NCBI RefSeq assembly: GCF_900155545.1
Contig: NZ_LT732526.1
Span: 1,137,894 to 1,201,893, forward strand
Direction: 5' to 3'
DNA: 64,000 nt
From: Clostridium sp. Marseille-P2415
GTDB taxonomy: Bacteria; Bacillota; Clostridia; Lachnospirales; Lachnospiraceae
The position numbers were made by a program, and so were the translations under genes. A model generated the notes under the pieces. That model saw nothing but the letters and a program-made list of their open reading frames with translations. It was not told the DNA's origin and ran no database searches. Of the stretch, positions 1 to 10,569 are shown in pieces (within the stretch, counting starts at the first letter, position 1; every line of letters begins with the position of its first letter).

Positions 1-1746
1 CTTGGCAAGCACTCTGGATTCATCATCACCGGAAGCTTTACTGTAATACAGCAGGGTGTTGGCAAGAGAGCCAGTTATACCAAGGTCAGTGCCATAGCTG
101 CTTATCGTTACATGAAGGTCCGGATTGCCTGTATAGGTACCTGTCCAGGTATCAGGCTGGCCTGACCAGTCTATATCGTCAGGGATTGCAAACGTTCCGT
201 CATCATTCAGCTTGACAACTGTCTTAACCCAGCTCACCCATTTATCCAGTATGTCTTTTGCCCTGGAATCCTTTGTTTTATAATAATATTCTGCTACACG
301 CTGCATCGACCATGCCTGGAAACCAAACCAGGTATTGCTTCCCGGATCAGCGTATACAGGGTTTTCCTGATACCCCATACCATAAAAGGTTGCGGTACCT
401 GACGGCCAGCTTTCATAACGGCCGTTATTGGAATTGCTGACACCTCCCGCAATCGCGCCTTCTGAAGACTGCAGCCACTGATAGAATTCCAACTGCCTGT
501 CCAGGCTCTTTCCCCAATCACTTGCACCATTCCGGGAAAGCGGTTTAAATTCGTCATCTTGTGATAATACCCAGGCTGCCATAGGGTTCTGGTAACCAAA
601 ATGGCTGTGGCTGCAGCCGATTTTCCAGGCCCAGTTTGCGTTTGTGCCGCCGCCCCATGCATAATACCAGGAAAGCAGATAATGAGCCGCGTCATAACCT
701 GTACCGACAGTAGATGGCGAGCCAATTTTATGGAAATATTTATCAAACATGGAATACCTTAAATAGTCACCCATTTTGCCGGCTTTCCCAGTATAGGTTC
801 CAAGGTCCACCCCATATTCATCGGCCCACTGGTCTGCCCAGTATGTAGCCTGTACCGCACGTGCATCCGCATCCGGCGCATCGGTATACTTAAATTGTTC
901 TGCATAATTACTGTCTCCGGTAAACAGATCAAGGTATCCGTTATTACCGCCGGATTTCATGTCATCCCAACATGGCTGTGGTATTGTTTCCCAGGTAGAT
1001 TCCTCCCTTCCTCTCTGGAATGTATTGATATAGGATGGGGTAGACACGCCATCTCCCCGGCTGCCAAAACCGTACCAGTTATCTACATCCAGCAGCCAAT
1101 GCATTCCGTACATAGTAGAAGTGCCGTAGGCGGACACCAATTCATTGTGGATCGGATCTGTTCCTGTCGCTGCACCGAAATCCAATTGTGCCGGATAAAG
1201 ACTCGGCAGTTCCCATTCAGGTGCATAGGTTGCCGGTTTGCTGGCATTGTACTGAGACATGCTGCTGTTCGGCTGGTCTTTTTCCGTTGGAATCATATAA
1301 GTTTCCGCAATATCCCAGGCTTCTTCAAATCCGGAGAAATCACCGGTAAACTTGCCATACATAGCCTCAAGCCACATATAATAACTCATCGCTTCACTGG
1401 TGGTCACATGACCGTAATCCGGTGCTTCCACCATCAGAGTTTCTATGGAATGATAAGGGATTCCCTGCGGACTGAAATATCCGTTTTCAGGATCATGAAG
1501 TTCCTCCCATAGTTCCATGAATCTTTTCTGATAGGGGTCTGTACTCTCTTCTGAAGCTGCTGCAGGTTTTTCGGAAGCTTCTGCTGACATTACAGGCATA
1601 AATGATGTTGATAGCATCCCAAGTATAAGCATTGCTGTAATGGTAATTCTTGAGGCTTTCTTCATCCTGCCTATGATACCAATAACTTCTATTCCTTTTT
1701 GCCAGTTTTTAAAATTACTGTATTTTAATAACTCTTTGCGCATCAT
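1..1746 (-). CDS. GH48 reducing-end cellobiohydrolase, 3' end cut by window edge
   Basis: Secreted processive exocellulase of glycoside hydrolase family 48; 582 residues are visible and no stop is reached. The motif [20 protein letters not shown] is the family signature; the glutamate after VTTS is the expected proton donor. Many aromatic-rich stretches ([18 protein letters not shown]) match the (alpha/alpha)6 barrel. I chose the ATG at 1746 because GGGAGG lies 7 nt upstream. A standard signal peptide ([13 protein letters not shown]..., ending near VMSAEA) begins only at residue 28, so the first 27 residues are an unusual extension; the alternative start would be 1665. It lies downstream of GH9 on the same strand but has its own promoter module. 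Modules after the catalytic domain are outside the window. GH48 is the hallmark of crystalline-cellulose degraders. Confidence 0.96.
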   Translation of the reverse strand, partial: MMRKELLKYSNFKNWQKGIEVIGIIGRMKKASRITITAMLILGMLSTSFMPVMSAEASEKPAAASEESTDPYQKRFMELWEELHDPENGYFSPQGIPYHSIETLMVEAPDYGHVTTSEAMSYYMWLEAMYGKFTGDFSGFEEAWDIAETYMIPTEKDQPNSSMSQYNASKPATYAPEWELPSLYPAQLDFGAATGTDPIHNELVSAYGTSTMYGMHWLLDVDNWYGFGSRGDGVSTPSYINTFQRGREESTWETIPQPCWDDMKSGGNNGYLDLFTGDSNYAEQFKYTDAPDADARAVQATYWADQWADEYGVDLGTYTGKAGKMGDYLRYSMFDKYFHKIGSPSTVGTGYDAAHYLLSWYYAWGGGTNANWAWKIGCSHSHFGYQNPMAAWVLSQDDEFKPLSRNGASDWGKSLDRQLEFYQWLQSSEGAIAGGVSNSNNGRYESWPSGTATFYGMGYQENPVYADPGSNTWFGFQAWSMQRVAEYYYKTKDSRAKDILDKWVSWVKTVVKLNDDGTFAIPDDIDWSGQPDTWTGTYTGNPDLHVTISSYGTDLGITGSLANTLLYYSKASGDDESRVLAK

Positions 1747-1847
1747 ATTACAACCTCCCTCTTAATTTGGCAGTGTCAAGCTTGTTATCCACTTATGTAC
1801 CTTTCTCTTTATTACTCTTCATGAATCGTAAATTTGCTAGCTGTTTT

Positions 1848-1914
1848 AGCATATACTCCGTTTTTACAAATTTCAACCCAAGTGCCAAAATTATACACGT
1901 TAGGTACCAAAATT
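1848..1914 (-). promoter_or_regulatory. Cellulase promoter module, copy 1 (GH48)
   Basis: On the minus strand, boxes AATTTTGGTACCT (1902-1914) and AATTTTGGCACTT (1880-1892) lie exactly 22 bp apart, followed by -35 TTGAAA (1871-1876), a 17-nt spacer and -10 TATGCT (1848-1853). Downstream GCTAGCA is also conserved with the other two copies. The paired boxes just upstream of -35 look like an activator site (inference). It starts only about 20 bp after the GH9 stop codon, and no terminator is evident between them. Confidence 0.8.
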
Positions 1915-1936
1915 TGCTGTCGCCGGAATATCTCCA

Positions 1937-4900
1937 TTACGGTAACTTCCCGCTTACAACGGTACCATTTGAGATTATTATGACCCCGTCTTCGTTTCCA
2001 TTGGAATAGTCATTTTCCTGGTTATAATCAGACCAGTCCGCATTCGCAATCCGGAACTGGCACACCAATGTTTGTCCCGGCGCCAGGGAATTCTTAAGAC
2101 CGGCCAGGGAAATCTCCAAATAAGTATCGGCGTTTTCTACTGCAGGATCAAGGCTTACAAATTTCCCGGTAATACTGCCAGTAACTGTCTCATACCATGG
2201 TGCGGCATTAAAAGACATCCCTGCATCATCACAATAGAATACCTGTTTTACATCCGCTTCTTTTGTATAGTAATAACGGATTTTAACCGTACTTAAATCA
2301 ACGCTTTTATCCCCCGTATTACTAAGGGTAAACTTCTTCGCGATCGTATTCCCGGCTGCATTCCCGCTTCCTTCCATCACAAGAGCCAAATCCCCGGCTC
2401 CGGTACTGGCTGCCGGCAGCTTGACTTTTATTTTGACCGGAAGGCCCTGCTTTACATCACCATTCGCCAAGGTCGCCCGGGCAGTCAGCGTCACCTCCAT
2501 AATTCCGTCCGGCAGATCTGTTTTATCTGCCGGCGCCGTATATACCGCATTGCAGATATCCCCGTCTGCCTCTCCTATCTTATCGCCGTCTGCAAATATT
2601 TCGATCTTAGCAATATCGCTGCTTACTCCGGTACTTTCTGCCGTAACATTCAGGGAAGTATCTCCGGCCGTCGTATCCAATAATTTTCCCTCAAGGGGTT
2701 CTGTGATCGCTACTACGGCATCCTCTGCCTTCATAAACAGGATGGTTAACGCCGCCTTGCTGCTTGATCCGCTGGCTCCCGTTGTTGACACCGCTTTCGC
2801 TGTTAATGCGATTTCCCTGCTGAAAGTATTACCGGTTGTATCCGTCGGAGCATAGCTGCATGTGTAAGGTGCGGCATCATCTTCTCCAATTTTAACATCG
2901 TCCGCATAAAACTCAACTTTTGCTATTTCACCTGTATTGGACTCTGCCGTGGCAGTTACCTCAACCGGGGTCTGATCTTTCGTGTAATCGATTACCGTTC
3001 CGTCTGCAGGCGCAGTAATATGTACTTCCACTTTCTCACTTACGCCGGGTTCCTGTCCATAAACTAACTCATCACCCAGATAGAGAGGAATATAACCCGC
3101 CAATCCAAAATCTTTGGTCAATTCCTGTCTGCTCCAATCATTGGAAGGATCCCAATTCACTTTATAAGAGCTATCCTGTGCGGGCACTAAACCGATTTGA
3201 ATTTCTCTGCTTCCATGGAAGGAGATACCGGTCCAGTCCAGGTCCACATAGTAAATCCCTTTTTCTTCGTCCCATGCATACGGTCCGCTTAATTTAACAC
3301 CTGTCCCATCCTGTGTGAGAGCCTGGTCATAAAAAACCGGGACACTTAAATCACTGATGGATTGGCCTTTCGCAATCATTTCTGAGATATCAAAGAAATA
3401 TCTTGCCTTTAACTTGTCGGTTCTCACCGGCGGGCAGCTGGTATCATTCGTGATCTTTATGGTCAGCTGCGTTCTCTCAGAATTTTCCTGCTCAATCTTT
3501 GCTTCAACATAATACGGTGTTTCATCTGTCTGATATACAGGTACGGCCGGGTCCGGTTCCTGCCCTTCCCCATAGATGGAATAAAGCGCTGCCAGAGCTC
3601 CCACAAATCCGGCGTTGTAATCAATTGCCACTTCATTATAGACATAATCGGTAACCTCATCGACATGCTTATCTTCTGTGTCAGGACCGCCGACCAATGC
3701 CCCCCACAGTACATGCTTCTCTGTTGCCGGATCCAGCATGCTATTGGTAAGAGAGCCATGGGCTGCCCTGTGGTGAGGATTCTTTGCCGAATTATCCGCA
3801 TAACCCACTTCATAACACCGGTTCATCGGGTTGTCTCCCAGGAGATAATCCATCTGTCCCTTACACCATTCTACAAATTCCTGATTCGGCTTATATTTAT
3901 TATATACCAGGGCACAGAGCTGCGCTGCCGCATTATATCTTGCTGAACCCCAGGTATTAAGTACACGGAATCCGCCCGGAGTAGCAGCTAAGAAATTCGT
4001 ATCATTGGGTTCTTCATGGGCCGCTCCGGACCAGTACTCAAGATTCCATCTGAAAAAATACCAGTGCTCAGGATCATTGGTAATCGGAGCGAGTTTCGCA
4101 AATACTCCTCCCCAGACTGTATCCCAGGAATGCACCCATATATTCTGCCAGGTGCTGTCTGTAGTACTGATGATTCGCTGCATATAACCGGTATATTTCC
4201 CGTTAGAATCAACTGATACGATATCATTGATGTAGGAAGCATCTCCGGTTGCAATATTTAACCATACGGCAGCCCAGGACATCTCATCCTCATCGTAACT
4301 GGAATTATAGAAGCCGCCGGAAAATCCCAGGCCTCTGTTCGCCTTTGCAAATTCATATAATGCCTTTGCCGTATCCAGACAGGTATCCGCATAATCGGGG
4401 TCCGAATCTTTAAAGTTTAAATAATTAACCGCCAGGGAAGCCGCCGCACCGGCACATTGATCGCTCGCCGGCGTTTCTGAAGTGGCAAACCATGCAGGTC
4501 TTGCGGTTGTCTGCAATTCCGGGGATCCCCAATAGGTATGATCCGTTGTTCCGTCTCCCACCTGATATGCAAAAGCAACTACTTTGCCAGACTCATCCCG
4601 GAAGGTACACCGGATAAAATAATCATTAAACCACCTCAATATATCTTCAATATGTTCCTGTGCCCCGATTTTCACATAGGAATCCCTGAATTCATAATAG
4701 CCCCAGCCTAAAGTGGAACCGGAGTAGCTTTGGGGCAGGCCAAATTTCACGTGATCCCCTGCATCGTGGAAGCCTCCTTTTAAATCAACGCATCCATCTC
4801 CGTCCGGATCCAGTGCCTCCTTATTCTCTGCAATGAAATCAGCCGATAAATTCGTTCCTTTTCCGTCCGAATCCACTGGCGTCAAAGGAATATGCTGGTC

Positions 4901-5140
4901 TTCCAGGTGGCAGTCGCCGCGCCAGGAAAGTGCGCCGTCATTCACACCCGGGCCACATTTATTCGCGTCATAGAAATACATGGATAATTGAAACGCTTTT
5001 GCATAATTGTAAGTTCCCTCAGCCGATATTTCGTCTGTTAAAACCGTATCCGCTTGTGCCGTTGTTACAGCTCCCATATTCATGACCAGGGATAAAGCAA
5101 GCAGACTTACCATACTCTTTCTGAACATTTTTATTCTCAT
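1937..5140 (-). CDS. Modular GH9 endoglucanase (GH9-CBM3c-Ig-Ig-CBM3)
   Basis: Secreted endocellulase, 1067 residues. Order: signal peptide (1-30), GH9 catalytic barrel (about 40-515), CBM3c-like module fused to it (about 540-695), two Ig-like bacterial modules of about 95 residues each (near 710-805 and 815-910), and a C-terminal CBM3 (about 918-1067). DAGDHVKFG carries the catalytic base aspartates, NPHHRAAHGS the substrate-binding histidines and NEVAIDYNAGF the acid glutamate. A GH9 with CBM3c is typically a processive endoglucanase, the usual synergistic partner of GH48. The start is supported by AAGGAGG 7 nt upstream. It follows GH5 by 42 nt, so they are probably co-transcribed. No dockerin is present, so it is a free, not cellulosomal, enzyme. 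Confidence 0.96.
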   Translation of the reverse strand: MRIKMFRKSMVSLLALSLVMNMGAVTTAQADTVLTDEISAEGTYNYAKAFQLSMYFYDANKCGPGVNDGALSWRGDCHLEDQHIPLTPVDSDGKGTNLSADFIAENKEALDPDGDGCVDLKGGFHDAGDHVKFGLPQSYSGSTLGWGYYEFRDSYVKIGAQEHIEDILRWFNDYFIRCTFRDESGKVVAFAYQVGDGTTDHTYWGSPELQTTARPAWFATSETPASDQCAGAAASLAVNYLNFKDSDPDYADTCLDTAKALYEFAKANRGLGFSGGFYNSSYDEDEMSWAAVWLNIATGDASYINDIVSVDSNGKYTGYMQRIISTTDSTWQNIWVHSWDTVWGGVFAKLAPITNDPEHWYFFRWNLEYWSGAAHEEPNDTNFLAATPGGFRVLNTWGSARYNAAAQLCALVYNKYKPNQEFVEWCKGQMDYLLGDNPMNRCYEVGYADNSAKNPHHRAAHGSLTNSMLDPATEKHVLWGALVGGPDTEDKHVDEVTDYVYNEVAIDYNAGFVGALAALYSIYGEGQEPDPAVPVYQTDETPYYVEAKIEQENSERTQLTIKITNDTSCPPVRTDKLKARYFFDISEMIAKGQSISDLSVPVFYDQALTQDGTGVKLSGPYAWDEEKGIYYVDLDWTGISFHGSREIQIGLVPAQDSSYKVNWDPSNDWSRQELTKDFGLAGYIPLYLGDELVYGQEPGVSEKVEVHITAPADGTVIDYTKDQTPVEVTATAESNTGEIAKVEFYADDVKIGEDDAAPYTCSYAPTDTTGNTFSREIALTAKAVSTTGASGSSSKAALTILFMKAEDAVVAITEPLEGKLLDTTAGDTSLNVTAESTGVSSDIAKIEIFADGDKIGEADGDICNAVYTAPADKTDLPDGIMEVTLTARATLANGDVKQGLPVKIKVKLPAASTGAGDLALVMEGSGNAAGNTIAKKFTLSNTGDKSVDLSTVKIRYYYTKEADVKQVFYCDDAGMSFNAAPWYETVTGSITGKFVSLDPAVENADTYLEISLAGLKNSLAPGQTLVCQFRIANADWSDYNQENDYSNGNEDGVIIISNGTVVSGKLP

Positions 5141-5182
5141 AGAATCCTCCTTTTCTCCTGCTCCCGGAAACTTTCAAAAGTA

Positions 5183-6592
5183 TTATTCATTCCCGTAATA
5201 TTCTCCCAGAGTGATCCCGTTCGCACCGAGAGATATCTGGTGGTCGAGCCCTATAAATTTACCGTCCGACTGCCATAACGCAGGTTTTAACAATGCATAT
5301 TTTTCTTCATCCCAGGTGCTCCAATCATATCCCAATAAGCCCCCGGTATCGCCGGAATTTGGATTGATACACCAGAAAGTATGATTGATGCGGTTATCCA
5401 CAATATAATCTCTTAACAGGGTCATCCATTTCTGGTTCTTTCCTCCGTCCATATATCCTCCCCATTCACCAATAAAAAGCGGTGCGATTTTCTGATCGCC
5501 AATATAGGCCCATGTATCGTACCAATAATCATCTAACAGGGTCTGGGTCGTGAAATCTTTATCAAACCAGGTCTGATTATAAACACTGGGACCATAATCA
5601 TGGGGTGAATATACGATTTGGCTGTTTTGGGAACCTAAATCGATTGGATAATCCTTTACTCCTCTTAAATTACCGCCCCACCATGCACCATACCACGGAG
5701 ACGAGTCAGCGGACGCCCCCCAGATATCCGGTGTATCATAGGTATAGCCCTTTTCTGTTTTCGGATACTGTTCCACGCCTTCAATCATGATCAACAGGTT
5801 GGGATTTGCTTCAAGTATTGCTTTCGAACATTTTTCGGCCGCATATTTCCAGTTATTTTCGTCGGTTGTATTGTCCCATTTTGCCATATTGGCAGGTGCG
5901 GTATCCGTATAGCCTCTTTTTCCATGGGGCTCATTTTTTAAATCAATTGCCAGGATGGTATCGTCATTTTTGTACTTATCAGCCAGCCATGCCAAAGTAT
6001 CCACCCACTTATCTGTGGTGATCCCGCCGGCCGTTTTTGTATCCAGCCCATACCATAATTCATAATTATGCCCTGAATTGTTGGCATCCGGACTATGTAC
6101 ATCCACCATTACCTTAATCCCCAGTTCTTTGCAATATCCCATGATGATATCGAATATTTCCATGCTGTTTTTCGTGCTGTTGGTTTCTGCGTCATAAAAA
6201 TCAGGATTGCATACATAATACGGCGGATTGTTAACAGCTGTTACACTTGATACCTCATTCGGATTTCCGGTCATCCAGCTATACAATAATTCCGTGGAAA
6301 CCGGGATTCTCAAAAATCCGATGCCCCTGTCTGCGATCTCTGTTAACATATCATGAATATCATACCATGCACCATGCAATACATTTTCACTGCAATTAAA
6401 ACCAAACCAGTTCGCTCCGGTCAGCCAGACCTCATGATTATTCCTGTCATAAATCCTGTTGCCTTCACAATGCAGCCAGTCATCATGATTCGTATCAGCA
6501 GCCATCGCCGCTTGTCCGTTATTAAAACATAATGGTGCGGCAATGCTTGCAGAAATAACAAAAAATGAAATAATCCTTTTCATCCGCTTCAT
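5183..6592 (-). CDS. GH5 endoglucanase, secreted, single module
   Basis: Secreted glycoside hydrolase family 5 enzyme of about 469 residues, probably an endo-beta-1,4-glucanase (another beta-1,4-glycanase specificity is possible). A signal peptide precedes a TIM barrel. LKNEPHG holds the acid/base glutamate, FIGEWGG the nucleophile glutamate, and VMVDVHSP, YSPHDYG and HTFWCINPNSG are further family motifs. There is no carbohydrate-binding module, unlike the other enzymes in this cluster. The first ATG (6601) is only 1 nt from AAAGGAG, so the ATG at 6592 (9-nt spacing) is preferred. It is the first gene of the GH5-GH9 transcript driven by promoter copy 2. Confidence 0.94.
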   Translation of the reverse strand: MKRMKRIISFFVISASIAAPLCFNNGQAAMAADTNHDDWLHCEGNRIYDRNNHEVWLTGANWFGFNCSENVLHGAWYDIHDMLTEIADRGIGFLRIPVSTELLYSWMTGNPNEVSSVTAVNNPPYYVCNPDFYDAETNSTKNSMEIFDIIMGYCKELGIKVMVDVHSPDANNSGHNYELWYGLDTKTAGGITTDKWVDTLAWLADKYKNDDTILAIDLKNEPHGKRGYTDTAPANMAKWDNTTDENNWKYAAEKCSKAILEANPNLLIMIEGVEQYPKTEKGYTYDTPDIWGASADSSPWYGAWWGGNLRGVKDYPIDLGSQNSQIVYSPHDYGPSVYNQTWFDKDFTTQTLLDDYWYDTWAYIGDQKIAPLFIGEWGGYMDGGKNQKWMTLLRDYIVDNRINHTFWCINPNSGDTGGLLGYDWSTWDEEKYALLKPALWQSDGKFIGLDHQISLGANGITLGEYYGNE

Positions 6593-6695
6593 TCTACTCA
6601 TCTCCTTTTTTTAATAATTAATTTCTCCCTCATAGCATCTGATGTCTGGTACCTTCCCTTTATAGAATCCTCAATGTATATTTGCTAGCTTTTTC

Positions 6696-6762
6696 AGCAT
6701 ATACTCCGTTCTGACAATTTTCAACCCAAGTGCCAAAATTATACATATTAAGCGCCAAAATT
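6696..6762 (-). promoter_or_regulatory. Cellulase promoter module, copy 2 (GH5-GH9)
   Basis: Minus strand: box AATTTTGGCGCTT (6750-6762), box AATTTTGGCACTT (6728-6740), -35 TTGAAA (6719-6724), 17-nt spacer, -10 TATGCT (6696-6701). Spacing is identical to copies 1 and 3. The 5' leader to GH5 is about 95 nt. Confidence 0.8.
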
Positions 6763-6887
6763 TGCACTTTATTCTCAAAAAGAAGACAGATAAGTTTTAA
6801 CATGTCTTGTTTCGATATTTTATTCTGATTATTACATATGTCGACAATTCTTTTCTGTCTGTTGCATACTGTGATGAAGTAATTGCA

Positions 6888-6954
6888 AATTTTTGCACTT
6901 AACGTGTATAATTTTGGCACTTGGGTTGAAATTTATCGGAATGGGATATATGCT
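6888..6954 (+). promoter_or_regulatory. Cellulase promoter module, copy 3 (GH74-GH26)
   Basis: Plus strand: box AATTTTTGCACTT (6888-6900), box AATTTTGGCACTT (6910-6922), -35 TTGAAA (6926-6931), 17-nt spacer, -10 TATGCT (6949-6954). It is oriented toward GH74, back to back with copy 2. The 552-bp gap 6602-7153 is thus a divergent regulatory region. The roughly 200-nt leader to GH74 holds no convincing gene. Confidence 0.8.
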
Positions 6955-7153
6955 GAAAGTGCTAGCAGCTATACTATCCATTAAGATTCTAAAGAAGGAT
7001 GGTACCTTTCTCAAATGTTTATGACGGCTATTCAACAAGCAAAATATCACTTAATTCTTTGCTTACTTTATCAAGGGGGTGATTCCATTGGTAAGCATTC
7101 GATTATGCAGCGTTCGTTAAAATAGTCAAAAAATTATATTAGGAGAATTACAT

Positions 7154-10100
7154 ATGAAAAATAAGGGGATTAAAAAAGCAATAACTCCGTTGTTAATATT
7201 TTCCTGTATAGGTTTATTCCAATATCCTGCAACAATAAATGCAGCGGTTCAGACCCAGGCATACGAATGGAAAAATGTTAAGATTAACGGCGGAGGCTAT
7301 GTAGATAACATTATATTCAATCCGGGGGAGAAAGATCTGATCTATGCCCGTACGGACATGGGCGGCGCTTACCGTTATGATACGGCCAACCAGTCCTGGG
7401 ACCCCTTAACGGATTGGATTGGCTGGGATGACTGGAACAATCTGGGCTGTGAAAGTCTTGCGGTCGATCCTGTGGAAACCAACCGGGTGTATATTGCGGC
7501 CGGCACCTACACAAATGACTGGACAAGTGATAATGGGTATATCCTGCGTTCCGAGGATTACGGAGAAACCTGGGAACAAACAGAGCTGCCTTTTAAAAAC
7601 GGGGCAAATATGTTAGGCCGCTCTATGGGCGAAAGGCTGATCGTCGATCCAAACAGCAATAATGTCCTTTATTTTGGCGCCCGCAGCGGAAAAGGACTAT
7701 GGAAAAGCGTAGATTACGGAGAGACCTGGAATCAGGTAAGCAGCCTTACCCATGTTGGGAATTATGCACCTATTGAAGATGATTCCACCACCTATGACAA
7801 TACACTTACCGGAGTTGTATGGGTTACACCGGATCCTTCATCCAGTACAAAGGGAACCCCCTGCCAGACTGTCTATATCGGCGTTGCCAATAAAAAAGGG
7901 GAAGATATGGTATACAGGACCCTGGATGGCGGTGCCACCTGGTCAGCGGTAGAAGGCCAGCCCCATAATATCGTAGTTCCGGATCCCGAAAAAAATCCGG
8001 CAAAAACCACAGGACTATTTCCCCATCACGGTGTTCTTGCCTCCAACGGAATTTTATATATTCCCTATAGCGACGGCACAGGTCCCTATGACGGACATAA
8101 AGGGGAAATATGGAAATATGATACAAAATCGGAGGTCTGGACAGACATCACTCCAATCCCTACCTCAAGCGGCGATAACTATTTTGGTTTCGGCGGATTG
8201 GCGGTGGATGCAAACAATCCGGATACCTTAATCGTATCCACGCTGAATTCCTGGTGGCCTGATGCCAACTTTTTCAGAAGCACGGACGGAGGGAATACCT
8301 GGGTACGCTTTTGGGACTGGAACGGATATCCCAGCAGAACCCTTCGCTATTCCCTGGATATATCAGAATCCCCGTGGCTGACCTTCGGAAAATATGAAAA
8401 TCCGCCGGAACCGGTTGTTAAGCTCGGCTGGATGATTGGAAATATATCCATCGACCCATTTAATTCTGACAGAATGATGTATGGCACAGGTGCTACGGTT
8501 TACGGTACAAATAACCTTACGGATATCGATACGGGCGGTACCGTTAAATTATCCGTTGTTGCAAAAGGAATCGAACAGACAGCGGCTCAGACGCTCGTGA
8601 GCCCCGCCACCGGTACGGCCCATTTGATCAGCGGCATGTACGATCTGGGAGGCTTTGTACATAATGATCTGGATAAAGTGCCTTCCATGATGATGCTGAC
8701 CCCCTTCCTTGCCAACACTTCCATTGATTATGCAGAGCTAAGTCCTACCCGCTTTGTACGTGTGGGGAAAGTCGATACCGGCAGCGGATCAAGAATCGGG
8801 CTCTCCTACGATACCGGGAATAACTGGTTTTCCCTTAACAATCCCTGGCAGTCCGGCGATTCGGATACCACAGAAGGCGGTAATGTCGCAATGTCTGCGG
8901 ACGGCAACAGCATTGTCTGGGCGCCAAAAGGAAAACCGGTATATTATTCTACCAATACGGGTTCCTCCTTTAGTCAGAGCAGCGGAATCCCTGCCGGTGC
9001 CATGGTAGCTTCAGACAGAGTGAATTCAGATAAATTTTACGGATTTTACAACGGTAAGTTTTATGTAAGTACAGATAAAGGGGCTACTTTTACAGCTAAA
9101 GTTACAACCGGACTTCCTGATTCCGCTATGATAAAAGCAATGCCAGGTGTGGAAGGTGACGTATGGCTTGCCGGTGCTTCAGGGAAAAGCGGTTTATTCC
9201 ATACCACAAATTCCGGTGAAAGTTTTGTAAAAATAACAGGGGTTGAGGAAGCCTCTACCATAGGCTTTGGGAAAGCCGCACCGGGACAGACCTATATGGC
9301 GCTCTATACTTCCGCATTCATAGACGGAATCCGTGGAATCTTCCGTTCCGATGACGGGGGAGCGAATTGGATCCGGATTAATGATAATGACCATCAGTAT
9401 GGTATGACCAATGCCTGTATTACAGGAGATCCAAGGATATACGGACGTGTTTATCTTGCTACCAACGGCAGGGGAATCCTTTATGCGGACATAAAGGAAG
9501 ATTTGCCAGACAGCTCTTCCATTGCCCCTGTTACGGCATCCTTTGATAAAAATACGAAACAGCAGGAAGACATTGCAGTTTCACTGGAACTGAACGGCAA
9601 TACGTTTCATTCCATTACCCAAAATGGGGTTACATTAAACAAGGATACCGATTATACGATAAATGATGCCACGGTTACCATAAAAAAGGATTATCTTTCC
9701 CGGCAGCCCGCAGGATCCTTAGCCCTGGACTTTAATTTCAGTGCCGGAGCAAGCCGGACACTCACGATTACGGTAACGGATACTACAGGTACTCAAAATT
9801 CCGTAATAACACCTGATACTGCTGAATTTGATAAAAATTCAGATAACAGCAAGGACATCCGTGTGAGCATGAAACCCAATGGAAATTCCCTTTTAGCAAT
9901 CAAAAACGGCAGTTACACACTGACTGAGGGAACGGACTATTCCGTCACGGATCAAACCATTGTAATCAAAAAGGAATACCTGTCACAGCAAAGCATTGGA
10001 ACCGCTTCCCTGACCTTTGATTTCAGTGCCGGAACAGATCCTGTAATGACGATCCTCATTAAAAACAGCACTGTGATCGAAGAAGGGAATTTAAAAGTGG

Positions 10101-10534
10101 AATTTATCGGTCCCACTGCCGCACAAACGAATACCATTGCCGGCAAATACCGCCTGACCAATACAGGAGATTCCGCTATTCCGCTATCAGATTTAAAGCT
10201 CCGTTATTATTATACGGCAGACAGTTCCCAGCCGCAGAATTTCTTCTGTGATTGGTCACATGCCGGAAGCCAGAACATAGCCGGAAGCTTTCATGCCCTG
10301 GATCCTGCCCTAGAGACAGCAGATACTTATTTAGAAATCGGCTTCTTAAGCGAAGCCGGGTCACTTGCCCCGGGACAGAGTATTGAATTGCATACCAGGG
10401 TTTCAAAATCCGACTGGTCCAACTATATAATGATAAATGATTATTCCTACACCCCAGCCGCTTCTTATGAAGTCTGGGATAAAATTACAGCCTACCAAAA
10501 TGATACTCTTATATTTGGTATAGAACCTCAATAA
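7154..10534 (+). CDS. GH74 xyloglucanase with two X2 modules and CBM3
   Basis: Secreted xyloglucan-active endo-glucanase, 1126 residues. A signal peptide ends near residue 32. The tandem seven-bladed propeller domain (about 35-790) shows repeated Asp-box sequences such as SEDYGETW, SVDYGETW and STDGGNTW. The aspartates in ARTDMGGAYR and GMYDLGGF are the expected catalytic pair. Two X2 (Ig-like) modules follow (about 795-880 and 885-975; both contain FDKN and DYT/DYS repeats), then a C-terminal CBM3 (about 977-1126). The start has TTAGGAG 8 nt upstream. It is the first gene of a two-gene transcript with GH26, 35 nt downstream. It should open xyloglucan so that cellulases reach the fibrils. Confidence 0.96.
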   Translation: MKNKGIKKAITPLLIFSCIGLFQYPATINAAVQTQAYEWKNVKINGGGYVDNIIFNPGEKDLIYARTDMGGAYRYDTANQSWDPLTDWIGWDDWNNLGCESLAVDPVETNRVYIAAGTYTNDWTSDNGYILRSEDYGETWEQTELPFKNGANMLGRSMGERLIVDPNSNNVLYFGARSGKGLWKSVDYGETWNQVSSLTHVGNYAPIEDDSTTYDNTLTGVVWVTPDPSSSTKGTPCQTVYIGVANKKGEDMVYRTLDGGATWSAVEGQPHNIVVPDPEKNPAKTTGLFPHHGVLASNGILYIPYSDGTGPYDGHKGEIWKYDTKSEVWTDITPIPTSSGDNYFGFGGLAVDANNPDTLIVSTLNSWWPDANFFRSTDGGNTWVRFWDWNGYPSRTLRYSLDISESPWLTFGKYENPPEPVVKLGWMIGNISIDPFNSDRMMYGTGATVYGTNNLTDIDTGGTVKLSVVAKGIEQTAAQTLVSPATGTAHLISGMYDLGGFVHNDLDKVPSMMMLTPFLANTSIDYAELSPTRFVRVGKVDTGSGSRIGLSYDTGNNWFSLNNPWQSGDSDTTEGGNVAMSADGNSIVWAPKGKPVYYSTNTGSSFSQSSGIPAGAMVASDRVNSDKFYGFYNGKFYVSTDKGATFTAKVTTGLPDSAMIKAMPGVEGDVWLAGASGKSGLFHTTNSGESFVKITGVEEASTIGFGKAAPGQTYMALYTSAFIDGIRGIFRSDDGGANWIRINDNDHQYGMTNACITGDPRIYGRVYLATNGRGILYADIKEDLPDSSSIAPVTASFDKNTKQQEDIAVSLELNGNTFHSITQNGVTLNKDTDYTINDATVTIKKDYLSRQPAGSLALDFNFSAGASRTLTITVTDTTGTQNSVITPDTAEFDKNSDNSKDIRVSMKPNGNSLLAIKNGSYTLTEGTDYSVTDQTIVIKKEYLSQQSIGTASLTFDFSAGTDPVMTILIKNSTVIEEGNLKVEFIGPTAAQTNTIAGKYRLTNTGDSAIPLSDLKLRYYYTADSSQPQNFFCDWSHAGSQNIAGSFHALDPALETADTYLEIGFLSEAGSLAPGQSIELHTRVSKSDWSNYIMINDYSYTPAASYEVWDKITAYQNDTLIFGIEPQ

Positions 10535-10569
10535 TATAGAACCATTATCCATAAGGGGGTAAATTATTT

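Noticed and set aside
895-1512. 205-codon plus-strand frame
   Set aside because: Lies wholly inside GH48 on the other strand; no SD and no recognisable family.
7016-7126. 37-codon frame before GH74
   Set aside because: No SD and nothing protein-like; part of the GH74 leader.
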